NCBI GenBank assembly: GCA_038503035.1
Contig: JAVSML010024246.1
Location: 1,015,258-1,079,257, forward strand
Length of the DNA: 64,000 nt
Direction of reading: 5' to 3'
Source of the DNA: Crocodylus rhombifer
Lineage: Eukaryota; Chordata; Crocodylia; Crocodylidae
Of this stretch, positions 46,704-59,160 are shown one piece after another. Under the pieces are notes generated by a model that ran no database searches, had not been told where the DNA came from, and saw nothing but the letters and a program-made list of their open reading frames with translations. A program made the position numbers and the translations under genes. The first letter of the stretch is position 1. Each line of letters opens with the position of its first letter.

Positions 46704-48549
46704 AAGGTGGGCACAGGGTGCATTAGTTGGGCCTACGTGGGATAGCTGGCTGATGGTTCGTGGTCATGATGAGCTGCTGTCACATCAGGTACAGGTGGGT
46801 GGCCATAATGTCCCCACCAGCTAATTGGGTGGCTTGGCTATTTGATGCTCTGGAGTCCTTTGCAGGCCGGGGAGCCTGTGGGGCATTCTGGGAGGGACGC
46901 TAGAGCCTCTCTTACCTGCTGTACTTGGGCCATGCAGGCAAGCTCCAAGCTCCCACCCCACAAGGGCTAATGTGTATTCAGCTTCCTTCTAAGTGGGCAC
47001 CTAGAGCAAAGCACAGAAATTAGAGCAATTTTCCAAGTTTGTTGAACACCTGTATATCGCCTTTGTTTGCAGGTGAAAATTGTAAATGAATGCCCTCTAA
47101 AACATATCTTTTTTTTTTCCCAGTGGTATTGTTGCGATGAGTGTGAAGTACTTTTAGTAATGTCAGTTAATGCCTGTTAGAAGTACTTAAAGAAAGTCAA
47201 CATCCCTGTTTCAGTAATTCACAAAGAACCAGTTAGGGCTGTTCAGTATCCTAATCCCAAATATTTATTTGGACTCATAAAGACTTGAAATGTTAGATCA
47301 CTTGCTGAGAGGTATTAATTTTTTTACCTATCACCCCAGTATGTGCATCTTTGTGTATGTGTGATGAATATTTTAGTTGTGGTGTCCTAGCTGGACAAGA
47401 TACTGATAGTAGGTCTTAATTCTTGTAAAAAAAAAATAATAATAATATTAATCTTTCGTCCTGACAGTAAGTCTCTGTGTAAGTTTCCTTAAATGGAGAC
47501 TTTCAAATTTTACTAATCCAAACCAGCCATCCTTAAATATGAGATTTTCTGAGCCAAATGTTTTGTACTGATACTTTCTTTGGCGATGTTAGCAGACAGA
47601 CCTTTAATCCAGTATAAATGTATGAGTGTATTCAAGCATTTTGTCTTTTATCAAATGTGATTTCAAACAGTCTGGCTTGGAGTCAGGTACAACAGACGGG
47701 GTTTTGTCTCTTTATTGAAGACTATTCTCTCGTCCCTAGTTATGATACAAAACTAGGTGATTATCAGCAGTTAAGTAGTATCTGTAGTTTGGTTTACTAA
47801 CTAAAACTAAACTGGAGTTAGGTTTTTGGCGACAAGCAAAAGAGAGTTATTTTGGTTCAGTTTTAGCCCTAATATCATTTGGACTAACACACATAATATT
47901 ACATATAAGCTTACACATTTGCGAGATTAGGACTTCGTTATCAATACTAAGTCTTCAGACACTTTGGGTAATCTATTGATAATTCACTCAAAACTTTCTA
48001 AAGGTGAAGAATGCTAGTGAATTCTCATTTTAGACTTTACCCTTGCTGTTTACAGCTTTCAAAATCCTTTTGAGAAGTGATTCACATTAACTTCAAGAAC
48101 ACCAGCCAATAAGTCGGTAAAATACTTGAGAGTATCCCACTGATAAGCTTGGCAAACAAGTCTGATATGTCAGCACTACAGACCTAATGAATCAGGAAAT
48201 CAATACTCCATTCTCCTTAGAGTAAATGTTTATTAAAAGAAACTGTTAGTGCAAAGCTGGTTAGAAGAAGAATTGGAAACTCAGAGGTAAGAGCAATGCA
48301 GAAGCAAAAATACAGGATTCAGGTGGATCAGGAAAACGAAAATGGAATTGTAGAACCTTCTTTAAAAGATATCAAGTGTAACACAGAGGGAAGTTACTTG
48401 ATACACTTCTGTGTGGTATTCTATGCATATTTTGTGATGAATATTGTTATGATGAATATTGTTATTCCTTCCTTCATTGCATCAGGTCAGGATATGGCCT
48501 TTTTTAGTGGAATTACTTATATCAGTTTTATTTTTGTTCTGCTTCATAG

Positions 48550-49064
48550 GTGAGAAGCAAAGATTTGGTTATGATCGATCAGGATTTGATGTGGAGGATT
48601 CTGATGGCGCGGATGACGATGACAACGACAATGATGATGATGATGAAGATGACAGCCAAGCTGAATCAGTCCTCTCTACAACTCCCTCAGTTACAGCGAG
48701 CCCTCAGCATCATCCATCTAGAAATAGCTTGCAGGAGGTCACAAGCACAGATGAAGAAATCAGATTTGCAGATTGTTTTGCTGGGGTTCATACAGACTCT
48801 ATGGATGGTTTGCCCAAAGCGCTGCTTACGAAGATGACTGTGCTTAGCACAATACAGTCAGAATGCCGAAATTCCAGGTCACCACTCATGGACCCTCATC
48901 AGGAAGCAAATGAAGCAAGAATACAGGAGGGGGTGGCAAGTACAAAGCATAGCTTACCCTCTGAGACTGCTCCTAGATCCCCAGGTCATCAGATGTCTAT
49001 AGACTATCCAGATGCAGAAGCAGCTTTGGGGAGTCCTGCAACATCTAATGTACTTGTTACAAAG
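48550..49064 (+). CDS. HIVEP1: HIVEP1 coding exon with the acidic domain
   Basis: The exon encodes EKQRFGYDRSGFDVEDSDG followed by a run dominated by Asp (about residues 2146-2163) and SQAESVLSTTPSVTASPQHH (residues 2132-2302). The acidic stretch after the second ZAS pair is a family hallmark and part of the ZAS domain definition. Downstream text such as CFAGVHTDSMDGLPKALLTK and MTVLST matches HIVEP1. The acceptor is GCTTCATAG at 48549 (phase 1), and the donor ACAAAG|GTTAGA at 49064/49065 is phase 0. The exon contains imperfect GAT/GAC repeats that could vary in length. Confidence 0.95.
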
Positions 49065-50424
49065 GTTAGAATATTCATTTTTAATGGCAAGTAGAGGAGC
49101 ACACTCCATATCCTTTTAAAAGCTTGTTAGGAATCAAACATTGAGATTACCTGTATTCTGGTAATATTTTAAAATAGTTTGTTTCCCTCATTCTCTTTAC
49201 ACAGATGTTGATATTTGTTAAACAAATTCAAAGTACTTCCTATGCAGGTATATAGGAGCATAATAACAAACAATAATATAAAAACCACCACTTCTAAATA
49301 GGTCTGGTTTAGGATTGCATCCTGAAAAGATGTGTATACATATCTTTAATTTAAAGAATCATGTTAGTTGATTGACAGTATTATTAAGAATATATAGTAG
49401 TATATAACATAGGAAGAATGATACTGGAGTGGGCTTGTGAAGTTGTCAAGTGAAAGAGCGTTCAGAAGCTTAATCCTGAAGTTCAGAAATAAAATTATCA
49501 GTAGGATCCAAGGGAAATGAATTTGATAGTATTAATCTAATTCGATATGATTTTGTCCACAGAAGCGTGCAAAATTTGTACAATTACTGTCTCTTCCAGA
49601 TGTGCTGAGTACTAGAATAGAAAGCATGCCATCTGCTCCCGGATGGAGGAAACCTGCACAATAGTTGCCCACGCTCAATAACAAGATGGGGAAGGGTATA
49701 GAATTAACACCAAGCTGTAACAGACTTAAGTGTTGAATTCCTGGCTCCCAGCCACAGTGTACCATCACTTAAATGAAAGCATCTTTTGATAGGAGGAGGA
49801 TCCATTTGTTCTGTGCCACTTTGGATGTTCCATACAACTTTGGATGCTCCAAGCAGCATGACTTGTTGAAGCATGATTTTAGGAAAATGTGTGTACAGTG
49901 CTGGTAGAATGGTGAAAACAACACTTAGTTCTTTTCATTTAAGTTCCTGATACCCCATATCCAGAAAAAAACTGTTCAAAAGAAATGCAACAATATTTGA
50001 GAGTACTAATGCTTATGAAAAATCAGGTATGAGAATTAAGAACATAAAACTTTAAAAAGTTCTAACAACATGTGGGAAGGAGTAGAACAAGAAAGTAAGG
50101 TAGTTTATTCTTCGGGCTATACAATATGTATTGAGAACTGATTTGATTTACTGTAATTTTCTAAAAGAAAAACAGAATACTGCAAAACTACAAGTATAGG
50201 CAGATAAATGATTCACCACAAGATGAAAGTGAGCAGGAAAATGCCGTGTGTTCTTATCTAATGGCAAATGAAAGCTTACCTAGGGTAGCTTACCTCTTTG
50301 TGAAAGACCCCATTTACTGACTTCATTTCATTCATTTGAACATACTGTGCCTCCTTCGGGGTATTTTCAGTTAATGAAAATACAGTGATAACCTGACTAC
50401 TAAAATGTCTTTGTTGTTTCGTAG
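49065..50424 (+). other. HIVEP1: Last HIVEP1 intron (1,360 bp)
   Basis: The intron runs from GTTAGA to TTTCGTAG, phase 0. It is AT-rich with no repeat or exon that I recognise. Confidence 0.9.
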
Positions 50425-51612
50425 AGCGTACACTCCATAAGACTTCCCTCACCACCAGTGGATCGAAGCACGCAAACAACAATAGTGGCTCCTTCTGCAG
50501 CATCACTCTATCTGGAAATCCAAGATGAGAAGCCACAAGAATGTCAGCGCCGAGCCACAGAATTGCCAGCTCCTCCAACTCATCTGTTTAGCCACCTCCC
50601 TCTGCATTCACAGCAACAAGCCAAGACACCTTATGGTATGATACCTGTAGGAGGAATTCACGTGGTCCCTGCTGGCCTAGCTACATACTCTACATTTGTA
50701 CCGATTCAAGCCGGGCCAGTGCAACTCACTATTCCTGCTGTTAGTGTGATTCACAGAACTACAAGTGCTCTTGCTGACACAGCCTGTGCAGTCTCTGGTG
50801 CTGCCAGTTCAATAGGAGTTGCAGAAGTAAACAGTGTTGTGCCATGTATTCCAATAGGTCAGATTAATGTGCCTGGCATCCAGAGCCTGAGTACACCAAG
50901 TTTACAATCTCTTCCACAATTAGGCATGGAGACAGTCAACATCTTAGGTCTGACGAATACAAATATTGCTCCACAAATGCATCCTTCTGGACTTACGCTA
51001 AATGCTGTGGGCCTACAGGTTTTGACTGCCAACCCTTCATCTCAGAGCAATCCCAGCCCTCAGACACACATTCCAGGCCTACAAATACTGAACATAGCAC
51101 TGCCTACTTTAATCCCTTCGGTCAGTCCTGTAACTGTAGATGGGTCAGGAGCTCCTGAAACACCAGCTTCCAACAATAAAGCCTGTGAAACGCAACAAGA
51201 ACAGACTTCTGTGAGCTTTCCTGCAGCTGACATCAATCAGATCTCCAGTGCTGTATCTCCTCAGGTGGCATCTGCTGGCCAGCAGTACAGTGTAAAAAAT
51301 GTTTCAGAGCCTGCTTCATCAAATGAGTATGAAAGACTTGATGGGCTACGTAAGGCAGACACTGAAAAGGCTGACCCAGCAAATCATGTCAAACCAAAGT
51401 GTGACATTTCTTTTGTTCAGGTCAAAAGGGCTTCCATGTCAGAGCCCCTCTTGAAGGTGAATTCTGAAGTTCTAACCAAGTCCCCAGTCCATCGAACTGT
51501 CTCTCCAGATAGACAGGGACAAAGGTTTACTAGATTCCCACGAAGACAGAATACTGTGCAGTTCAGTGATGGCAGCAGTGATGATGAGGACAGACTTGTA
51601 ATAGCAACCTAG
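50425..51612 (+). CDS. HIVEP1: HIVEP1 last coding exon (C-terminus and stop)
   Basis: The exon encodes 395 residues (2303-2697) and a TAG stop at 51610-51612. It starts SVHSIRLPSPPVDRSTQTT. Recognisable HIVEP1 blocks follow in order: HLFSHLPLHSQQQ, YGMIPVGGIHVVPAGL, PVQLTIPAVSVIHRT, VVPCIPIGQINVPG, GLQILNIALPTLIPSVSPV and the acidic terminus FSDGSSDDEDRLVIAT. The region is rich in Pro, Ser and Gln, as expected for a regulatory tail. It has no zinc fingers. The joined product from the window, 2,697 residues, compares with about 2,700 residues for mammalian HIVEP1, so little is missing upstream. Confidence 0.96.
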   Translation, partial: SVHSIRLPSPPVDRSTQTTIVAPSAASLYLEIQDEKPQECQRRATELPAPPTHLFSHLPLHSQQQAKTPYGMIPVGGIHVVPAGLATYSTFVPIQAGPVQLTIPAVSVIHRTTSALADTACAVSGAASSIGVAEVNSVVPCIPIGQINVPGIQSLSTPSLQSLPQLGMETVNILGLTNTNIAPQMHPSGLTLNAVGLQVLTANPSSQSNPSPQTHIPGLQILNIALPTLIPSVSPVTVDGSGAPETPASNNKACETQQEQTSVSFPAADINQISSAVSPQVASAGQQYSVKNVSEPASSNEYERLDGLRKADTEKADPANHVKPKCDISFVQVKRASMSEPLLKVNSEVLTKSPVHRTVSPDRQGQRFTRFPRRQNTVQFSDGSSDDEDRLVIAT

Positions 51613-51915
51613 ACCTTTTTTTTTATAACACTTGTAGGTTTCTTTGCAAACCTTCCTTTCCTTAAAGCACATTTTTTTCGGACCCAAACTCATAACTAAT
51701 CTTTGTGCAATCATGAACTCTTGACCAATAATTGTTGTTTCTTGTCAGCTCCAGCCATTTTTGTACATGTTGTATAGACAATTGTGCCTTTTGGAGTTTT
51801 ATGTTTAGAAACCTGTACAGATTATTGAATATATATATATAAATATATAAAATATGTATATTAAAACCAGATAGTTGCTTGTGTTTAGTAAGTACAAACA
51901 TCTTTTGTCAGATGA

Positions 51916-51921
51916 AATAAA
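51916..51921 (+). promoter_or_regulatory. HIVEP1: Proximal polyadenylation signal AATAAA
   Basis: Canonical hexamer 304 bases after the stop, followed by T-rich sequence. It would give a short 3' UTR. Confidence 0.6.
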
Positions 51922-52960
51922 TGATTAAATTATATGTTGCACTGTTAAATGTAAATTTTTATGACTGTGGGACAAAGTTTCTGTGTACAGTTCTAGTATG
52001 TAAAACTCCATATTTATTGTATCCATATTAGTCTTGGGGAAAGGGTCTGTCCATCTTTCTTGTGTAAGACAGTAGCTTTACACTTAAACAGAATACAGTA
52101 TCTGTGTTATGAAATATTACAGTAAAATTTTGTTTACTGACTTTACATTGCTTATGTTGTGCCTGCTTGATGCTACTATTTGGTGAAATCTGTAGCTCAC
52201 TCATTTTACTAGAGACCCAGTAGCTTGTTTTCATTTGGGAAATTGCTGGTGAAGTGTCTGTAAATATGGTTTCTCCCATCAAGAGGGAAGAACAGGTTTT
52301 TCATGCTGTCAAGAAGCAAAGCCTTTCTTTTTTAAAATTGTTTTCAGGGGGTGTTCACTCCTAACTTTTTTCAGAAGAGGCTTCCATTGATCACTTTTTA
52401 AAAAAAATTTCATTTATTACTAAAACCTCAAGGCCACAGTCCTTTACACTCAGCAGAAATGGCAAGGAAGTGAAGGTAAACTTCTTTTTATGTGCAGTCT
52501 TGAACTATAAAGCCACAGTTTCAGTTTAATTAAAATGGTTGGACAAGAAAGGAATAGTTTTTGTGTCTCCTTAATTGTAACAGCACTATTCCAGGCATCA
52601 AAAAATGGTGCTGAGGGTATGTTTTGCAGTGCTTATTGTCAAGGCTGTTCCTTAGCCTCTAATGAGTACTTCATTTAAAAAATCTTTACTTCCAGCTACA
52701 GGAGGCAAAAAAGAAAATACCAGTTTATGCTTACAATTAAGTTGTCCGTATTCTGACAAATTCATCATTATGGGCATACAAGATATGGACTGATTTCAAA
52801 ATGTTGGAATTGCATAGGATTCTTTTATCTTGTGTATGATACAAACACTTTAAAATTACCAATTGAGCTCTAAAAGGTTGCAGTATTCCAAAACACATTA
52901 ATTCTACTTTTCACAAGGGTCAGCTCTCTTACAAATTTGAAATTATCCTACAGTTAATGT

Positions 52961-52966
52961 AATAAA
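52961..52966 (+). promoter_or_regulatory. HIVEP1: Distal polyadenylation signal AATAAA
   Basis: Canonical hexamer about 1.35 kb after the stop, with a TTTTTCCCCC tract about 30 bases downstream. It is a candidate for the long 3' UTR form. Confidence 0.55.
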
Positions 52967-52985
52967 GAACTTTTCAACAAAAGTA

Positions 52986-53928
52986 GTGCTGCTTTTTCCC
53001 CCTTTAGAAACCATCTGCAGGTGGGCTAAAAATATCAGTTTACAAAGTAGTATCAGATCTCTTAAACCCAACAAATGTGTTCAAAATTCAGTAATATATA
53101 TAATTGGCCAAAATGTTGTTCATCTTTTCTGGTAAAAGTAAAGATGGGAAGTGCATATGTAACTACTGGGGAAAAAAACTGGAAAGAAAATCAGAAGTGA
53201 ACTGAGCATTAACTGATTTGTATTGCTCGGGTTTATACCTGTAACTAACTTGACAGAGCAGTTCTTATCTTGCATTGCTCTAAATTCAAGGGCAGCATTA
53301 TACCCTATGCCTTTCTATTTAACCTGCTTTTGTACTATACTCCATTGTCTAGAGTGTGCACAGTAATGGAACAATGTAAATGAGTACAGTGTGAAGTAAG
53401 CTTTGACTTCAAGAAGCAAGATTTAAAAGTATTAATATGAATAGGGTGACCTACCATTAGGATTAATCCACAACTTAGAACCAAATATTCTGGAAGAGAA
53501 AAGACACTTCCTATTCAGACGTGAATTTCATGTTAGTCCTTTTTTGTATAGAGCTTCATTAAAGAGCTGCTCACCTATACCAGTAAGCACTCAACTCGCA
53601 CTGAAGTTAAATGTATTAGTGCTCAGCAGACCACATGATCAGACTTCCAATTTGTGAGTGCCTTGCATTCCACCAGCATGCAAGTTGTTGCTGCATATTT
53701 ATATATTCATTGTATAACCATGTAGAGATATCAAATGTCAATGTTTTTATTGTATTGGGCATGTCTGGGTTACGTTTACAGCTGAAAATGTGTAAGCATT
53801 GCTGGGTTATGTGTTATTTCAGAGTCTGATCCTGTTCCAGTTGAAGTGAGTGGAAATGTTTTGGTTGATTTTACTAAGTGCAAGAGCAAGTCCTAAAATG
53901 CAACTTCTAATGCCTCTGCCATTTTACA
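52986..53928. other. Intergenic AT-rich sequence, nothing recognised
   Basis: No open frame of family type, no RNA gene and no clear repeat. Further polyadenylation outside the annotated signals cannot be excluded. Confidence 0.6.
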
Positions 53929-54282
53929 GGGGTGTAGGTTGTAGCCGTGTTGGTCTAAGGACATAGGCAGACATGGTTCTCTGGGTAAATCTAATATCTT
54001 TTATTAGACCAACTAAATAGCTGGAAAAACATTTTCTTAGCAAGCTTTTGGGTTTAAAAACCCTTTGTCTGGGTGGGGAAGCATCTGCAGTTGGTGTGTG
54101 CTCTTCCTGCCAGCCTCTCTCACCCATTGACTCCTCAGTTTACATTTCATTTACTGGCTTTCTTGCATGTATACCAGCCTCTGGCCTCTTTACTATTCAT
54201 TTCATCCAGGAAGAGCACACACCAAATGCAGATGCTTCCTCAGCCTGACAAAGGGTTTTTTTAAACCCAAAAGCTTACTAAA
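53929..54282. repeat. Foldback repeat with two inverted arms (copy C)
   Basis: The left arm (53929-54110) begins GGGGTGTAGGTTGTAGCCGT and ends GTGTGTGCTCTTCCTG. The right arm (54207-54282) is an inverted copy of the last 70 bases of it. The spacer contains CATTGACTCCTCAGTTTACA, also found in copy E. The right arm is cut short. The core in the right arm reads CTGACAA (54245-54251), then AAAGCTTACTA. Confidence 0.8.
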
Positions 54283-56116
54283 AAGAACTCTGCCACTTTA
54301 GTCATTTCACCTATCTTACAATTGATGTTCTTGAAAAAGTCCTTGCTTATGGCTTTTTCAAAGTAAAAATATTATAATGAATTTCTGAGAAGCTGTTCAT
54401 GAATTTTAATCATTCTTTCTATCAGGAGGACAACAAATGTGAGTTACTCTATTGTTTGGTTTAAACAACTTCTGCATGGTAACATCAACTTGGAAAAGAG
54501 GTGGGCTGAATGTGACAGGGTTGTAAAGAACAGTCTATAAGATGTTTGGCTGATTGTGTGATAGAACTCAAATGTATATTTGTGCATGTATCATGTATAG
54601 GTAAACATATGACCTTAATATAAGGAAATAGTACACAAAATATTGCTATTTAGTTGCATACATACACCAAAATCCTGCTTTTTCTATATATTTGATGGCA
54701 GAATTTATTCCACTCTATTCACTTCCTATTTGTTTCCATACAGGCTGCAGTGGCAGAGGGTTTTTGAGCCATCTTGTTATGATTCCAAGAGGGATGACTG
54801 CAAACTGCTTCCAGGCACATGCTAGAGGGTGTCCCCAGATAACCCAGCTGTAAATAGCACCTTGATCATCTGGGACAGGGAGTCAAAGGCAGCCAGATGT
54901 GATACTAGCCACATCTAGCTTTGGGAGCTGTTGACTACCCCAAAACTGGAGTGCTTTAACCATGCTAGCTCAATCAGTTGCTAGGCTCAGGTGGGCTTGC
55001 GATCTTTTGTATGACTGAATCAGCTGTCAGTTTTGTGTACATGTCAGAATTTTGAGGGTTTAACTCTGTCTGAGGAAGCATGGGACTAGCATGTAGTTAA
55101 AGGCATCTGCTTCACTAGTAAATAAAACCCAGTGGATCAGAGAGTGTACATATGATTGTGTTCTATTTTAGGTGATGTATGATATAAAAACATCAAGGCC
55201 AAGAGGTGGAACAGAGGTGCAGTAGCAAGACAACATACGTGTCACTTGGTAAGTCAGTGAGAGCAATATGATGAAATGGAGCTATGGATTGTAATGGATG
55301 CCAGTACTACTGCTGAGCTTGTTTACTGAGCAAAAACAGTCAAGCTGGTCCTTGTAGCACTAACAATGACCAGCTTAATAAGGTAACTGCAGATAATTTA
55401 TAGACGTAGATTTATTTTAAAGTAGGCAGTAGGCGGAAATAGTGCTGTATAGATGACTATTAGGTACGGCTAAGAGTCACGTTCTGACCCTTGTGCATGT
55501 GTGCACATGCAAGCATGGTGTTTTCCCTCTCTGCATTTGAAATAGTAAGCTCCTGGAGTGGATGAGTGCATATTGGGTTTATACACTACCTTGCACCCAT
55601 TTCCTAGTACCAGAGACGACTATTGCTAAAATTAGAAATATGACCAGAACTGACAAGGCTGAGATTCTTCTTGTTGTCTGGGATTCTTCATGGTCTGCTG
55701 AATTCCTTTCAGTTATACCCAGTTCTGAGAGAGCCTTCTGATTATCTGGGAGAATGGTGGGGTTTGCATATATATCATTTTAATTTTATTCATGTAAAAT
55801 TAGTTATCATAAATGGCCCAGAAAATTCAAGGCAGACAAGGCTCTTTGGGTAAATCTGTTATCTTTTATTAGACAAACTCAAATAGTTGGAAGTTCATAT
55901 CTTTTCTCAGTTGCATAGCATATCTCCCTTACATATTGTTCTCTCTCCATGGTATAAACATGCAATCACCTGCAAAGCAGCCCTGGCTTTCCCTTTGACT
56001 GAATTCAGTGTTTTAAATTATATTCTATGCTTTCCCCCTTATTTCAGAGTCATGAGCATAAGGGATTTCATTCTGTGCTTGTCACTGAGAGTCTCCTCTT
56101 ATTAAAAGAAAGAAGG
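54283..56116. other. Intergenic, one small repeat fragment inside
   Basis: AT-rich sequence without genes. The only recognised element is the fragment at 55829-55893. Confidence 0.6.
55829..55893 (-). repeat. Foldback-family fragment (copy B)
   Basis: AAGGCAGACAAGGCTCTTTG through ATCTTTTATTAGACAAACTC to AATAGTTGG matches the outer part of the family arm. The hammerhead-like part is absent. Confidence 0.75.
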
Positions 56117-58013
56117 GGTCATCACTAGGGAGGGCTATTCTGTAGTTGCTCGGGGATGTAGGGGGGCAGTTAAGAAGGCCAAGGCAGAGATGGAACTGGG
56201 ACTAGCTTCCCAGATTAAGGACAATAAGAAGTCTTTTTTTTAAATACGTAGGGGGTAAAAAGAAGGTCCCAGGTAATGTGGGGCCCTTGCAGGGCGACAT
56301 GGGTAACTTGGTCATCACACCAGACGGCAAAGCTAACATGTTTAACGATTTCTTTGCCTCCATCTTCCTAAGTAGGGACCAGAACAGCCACCTCCCTGCT
56401 GGGCCCCCCTCGGGCCCCGGGGGAGGCACACCTGGGCCATGGGTTAGCGAGGATTTAGTTAGGGAGCTTCTGGAGGGGTTGGATGTATTCAAGTCAGCCG
56501 GCCCGGATGATCTCCACCCTAGAGTTCTAAAGGAACTGGCCGAGGTCATCGCAAGTCCCCTGGCACGGCTTTATGAGCACTTGTGGTGCTCTGGAGAGGT
56601 ACCGGAGGACTGGAAGAGGGCCAACGTGGTCCCCATCTTCAAAAAAGGCAGGAAGGAGGACCCGGGAAACTATAGGCCGGTTAGTCTCACCTCGATCCTA
56701 GGCAAGCTGTTCGAAAAAATTATGCTGGCACACCAGGAGACTGCATGCTTAGGGGCAACCAGCATGGGTTCATCAGTGGAAGGTCCTGTCGGGCCAACCT
56801 GGTGGCCTTTTACGATCAGATCACCAGATCGTTAGACGCAGGGGTAGCAGTGGATATAATCTTCCTGGACTTCCGGAAGGCTTTTGACACTGTCTCTCAC
56901 CCTGTTCTCATTAAGAAACTGGGGGGCTGTGGTGTAGACACCCACACAGTCAAATGGGTCGCCAAGTGGCTGGAGGGCCGCACCCAGAGGGTGGTAGCGG
57001 ATGGGTCCTTCTCAACCCGGAAGGATGTGGGCAGTGGGGTTCCGCAGGTCTCGGTCCTCAGGCCCACGCTGTTCAACATCTTCATCAGCGATTTGGATGA
57101 GGGGGTAAAAAGCACCCTGTTCAAATTCGCTGATGACACTAAGATGTGGGGGGATGTGGGTACGTTGGAAGGATGCAACAGGCTACAATCAGACCTCAAC
57201 AGGTTTCAAGGGTAGGCGGACGAGAACAGGATGGGTTTCAACACAGACAAGTGCAAGGCGATGCACCTCGGGAGGAACAACCGGCACCATACTTACAGGT
57301 TAGGGAACTCCCCTCTTGTCAGCACGGAGGCGGAAAGGGATCTGGGGGTCATCATTGACTCCAAGATGAACATGGGCCGGCAGTGTGGAGAGGCAGTCAG
57401 GAAGGCCAACCGCACCTTGTCATGCATCCACAGATGCATCTCGAGCAGGTCCAAGGAGGTGATCCCCTCTATGCGGCACTGGTCAGGCCGCAGCTGGAGT
57501 ATTGCGTCCAATTCTGGGCGCCGCACTTCAAGAGGGATGTGGACAGCATGGAGAGGGTCCAGAGGAGGGCCACTCGCATGATCAGGGGACAGCAGGGCAG
57601 GCCCTATGAGGACAGGCTGCGGGACCTGAACCTGTTCAGCCTCCAAAAGAGAAGGCTGAGGGGGGATCTTGTGGCCTGTTATAAACTAGTCAGGGGGGAT
57701 CAGCAGGCATTGGGGGAGTCACTGTTCCCCAGAGCGCTACCAGGAGTGACCAGGAATAATGGTCACAAGCTGGCAGAGGGCAGGTTTAGGTTAGACATCA
57801 GGAGGCGCTACTTCACAGTCAGGGTGGCTAGGGCCTGGAACCAACTTCCAAGGGATGTGGTGCTGGCTCCTACCCTGGGGGTGTTTAAGAGGAGGTTAGA
57901 TGAACATCTTGCTGGGGTCATTTGACCCCAGTACTCTTTCCTGCCATGGCAGGGGGTCAGACTAGATGATCTGCTCAGGTCCCTTCCGACCCTACAAACT
58001 ATGAAACTATGAA
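56117..58013 (+). mobile_element. CR1 LINE, 1.9 kb, the best preserved copy in the window
   Basis: It starts within the linker before the RT (KKAKAEMELGLASQIKDNKK). The RT frames read SAGPDDLHPRVLKELAEVIA, VPIFKKGRKEDPGNYRPVSL (56278 frame), then HGFISGRSC, FLDFRKAFDTVSHPVLIKKL and the catalytic KFADDTK (56745 frame). MGFNTDKCKAMHLGRNN follows from 57231, and RPQLEYCVQFWAPHFKRDVD to FKRRLDEHLAGVI (ending 57925) complete the C-terminal region. Breaks are few: a frame change near 56735, a stop at 57213 and a frame change near 57470. The 3' end has two ACTATGAA repeats (to 58013). The 5' part with the endonuclease is missing. Confidence 0.95.
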
Positions 58014-59160
58014 AATCTGTAAGAAACTCCCCAGTAACTTTAATAGTGCAGGATTAGACATGAAGGCTATATCTCCATGGTAAACCTCACGGGCTCAGTA
58101 GCAACATCCTCACGTGTGGAGCTGCTTTCAGCAGCAAACGTAGCTAGCTTTTGTGTGGTGGTTTGGGTGGATTTTAAGATTGCTGAATGACACTGTCAGT
58201 TAATCTATTCATGCCACACTATGGCTCTGGGTACCCTCCTTCAGTTTTAGTTTGCAGCCCACCTAGAGCAGTGCTGAATGCTTGCAGGTGTACCTGCCAA
58301 GCCTACAAGGTTTACCACGCTGAACTGGCCCAACATAGGGTAAGTTGACACAGTCCTGGACAAGTCCATCTACACCAGTTTGAAACTGAACCCTATAGCC
58401 ACAATTCAGGACAGTACAGTAACACTTAGTTAACATTAACAAGTGCTTAAGTTCATTGGCTTCCTCTTCCTATTCCCAGCTGTTATGAATAGCATCTGGG
58501 CCATGGCCAAGGAGAAGCAGTTAAGTTTTGGAATTTTACTACCCTTCACTGACCCCTGCTGTGGTTTGTGCCTTTGACGCTTGTCAGCTGGTATCGTTTT
58601 CAGCTGTTTTCAATTTGCTTTAACTTACTGGAAGACTGAACCAAGCCACAGGTGGTCTGTGTCTGTTAACTAACTTGAAATGTCTCCCAGGTATTAGTTT
58701 CACCAAAAAACAATACCTTTCTGCCTGAAAATTTAGATGTATATCACATACTTGCTTTTCATCTATGGTATTGTAGTTACAGCGAGTATGACACATTACA
58801 TCTAAAAAGCAAAAGATAGGTACCATGCTTTTTACTTAGATGACAATCAGGAATGACCCCAGATAAACAGTTTAATTTCCCTTGAGTTTACCAATGTGGG
58901 TTGTTTAAGCAGAAAATAGAGGAACTTGTTACCATGTCTGCTTATCCTAGAAGTCTGAATTTGTATAAGATGGCACCAAGTCACTCTTCATAAATGCATC
59001 TGAGTTTGTGCCTGCAAAGTTGCTTTTCCCACCCCGATGCTATGCTAGGCTGGCTTGAGTATTGCAGGTAGCCTCCTGAGGATGGGACAAAGCATAATGA
59101 GATCACTGATTTGCATGTAAACAAAGCCCAAAGAATGAATCAATCTACAAGCAACATTTT
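58014..59160. other. Intergenic, nothing recognised
   Basis: Mixed-composition sequence without a gene or a repeat I can define. Words such as CTACACCAG at 58370 hint at old TIR material. Confidence 0.5.

Larger units (their letters stand above)
24885..48549 (+). other. HIVEP1: Largest HIVEP1 intron (23,665 bp), repeat mosaic
   Basis: The intron is bounded by GTAAGG and GCTTCATAG, phase 1. Recognisable insertions are listed separately. Between them, 25800-28611, 30863-33857, 35501-37317, 38590-39810 and 46413-48549 are AT-rich with no gene, RNA gene or further exon that I can support. A patch at 36420-36520 contains two imperfect copies of CAGCAATCAGTGTTGAGGGG. The upstream frame at 48296-48549 does not look like HIVEP1. 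Confidence 0.85.
51613..52985 (+). other. HIVEP1: HIVEP1 3' untranslated region (extent estimated)
   Basis: The region is AT-rich and repeat-free with a T run at 51617-51625 and ATATATATAT at 51830-51850. A TGTAAATA Pumilio-type element lies at 52259-52266. The end is uncertain because there are two polyadenylation signals. Confidence 0.6.

Noticed and set aside
48296..48549. In-frame extension upstream of the acidic exon
   Set aside because: It is hydrophobic and unlike HIVEP1, and a clear acceptor at 48549 joins correctly to the exon at 24783-24884.
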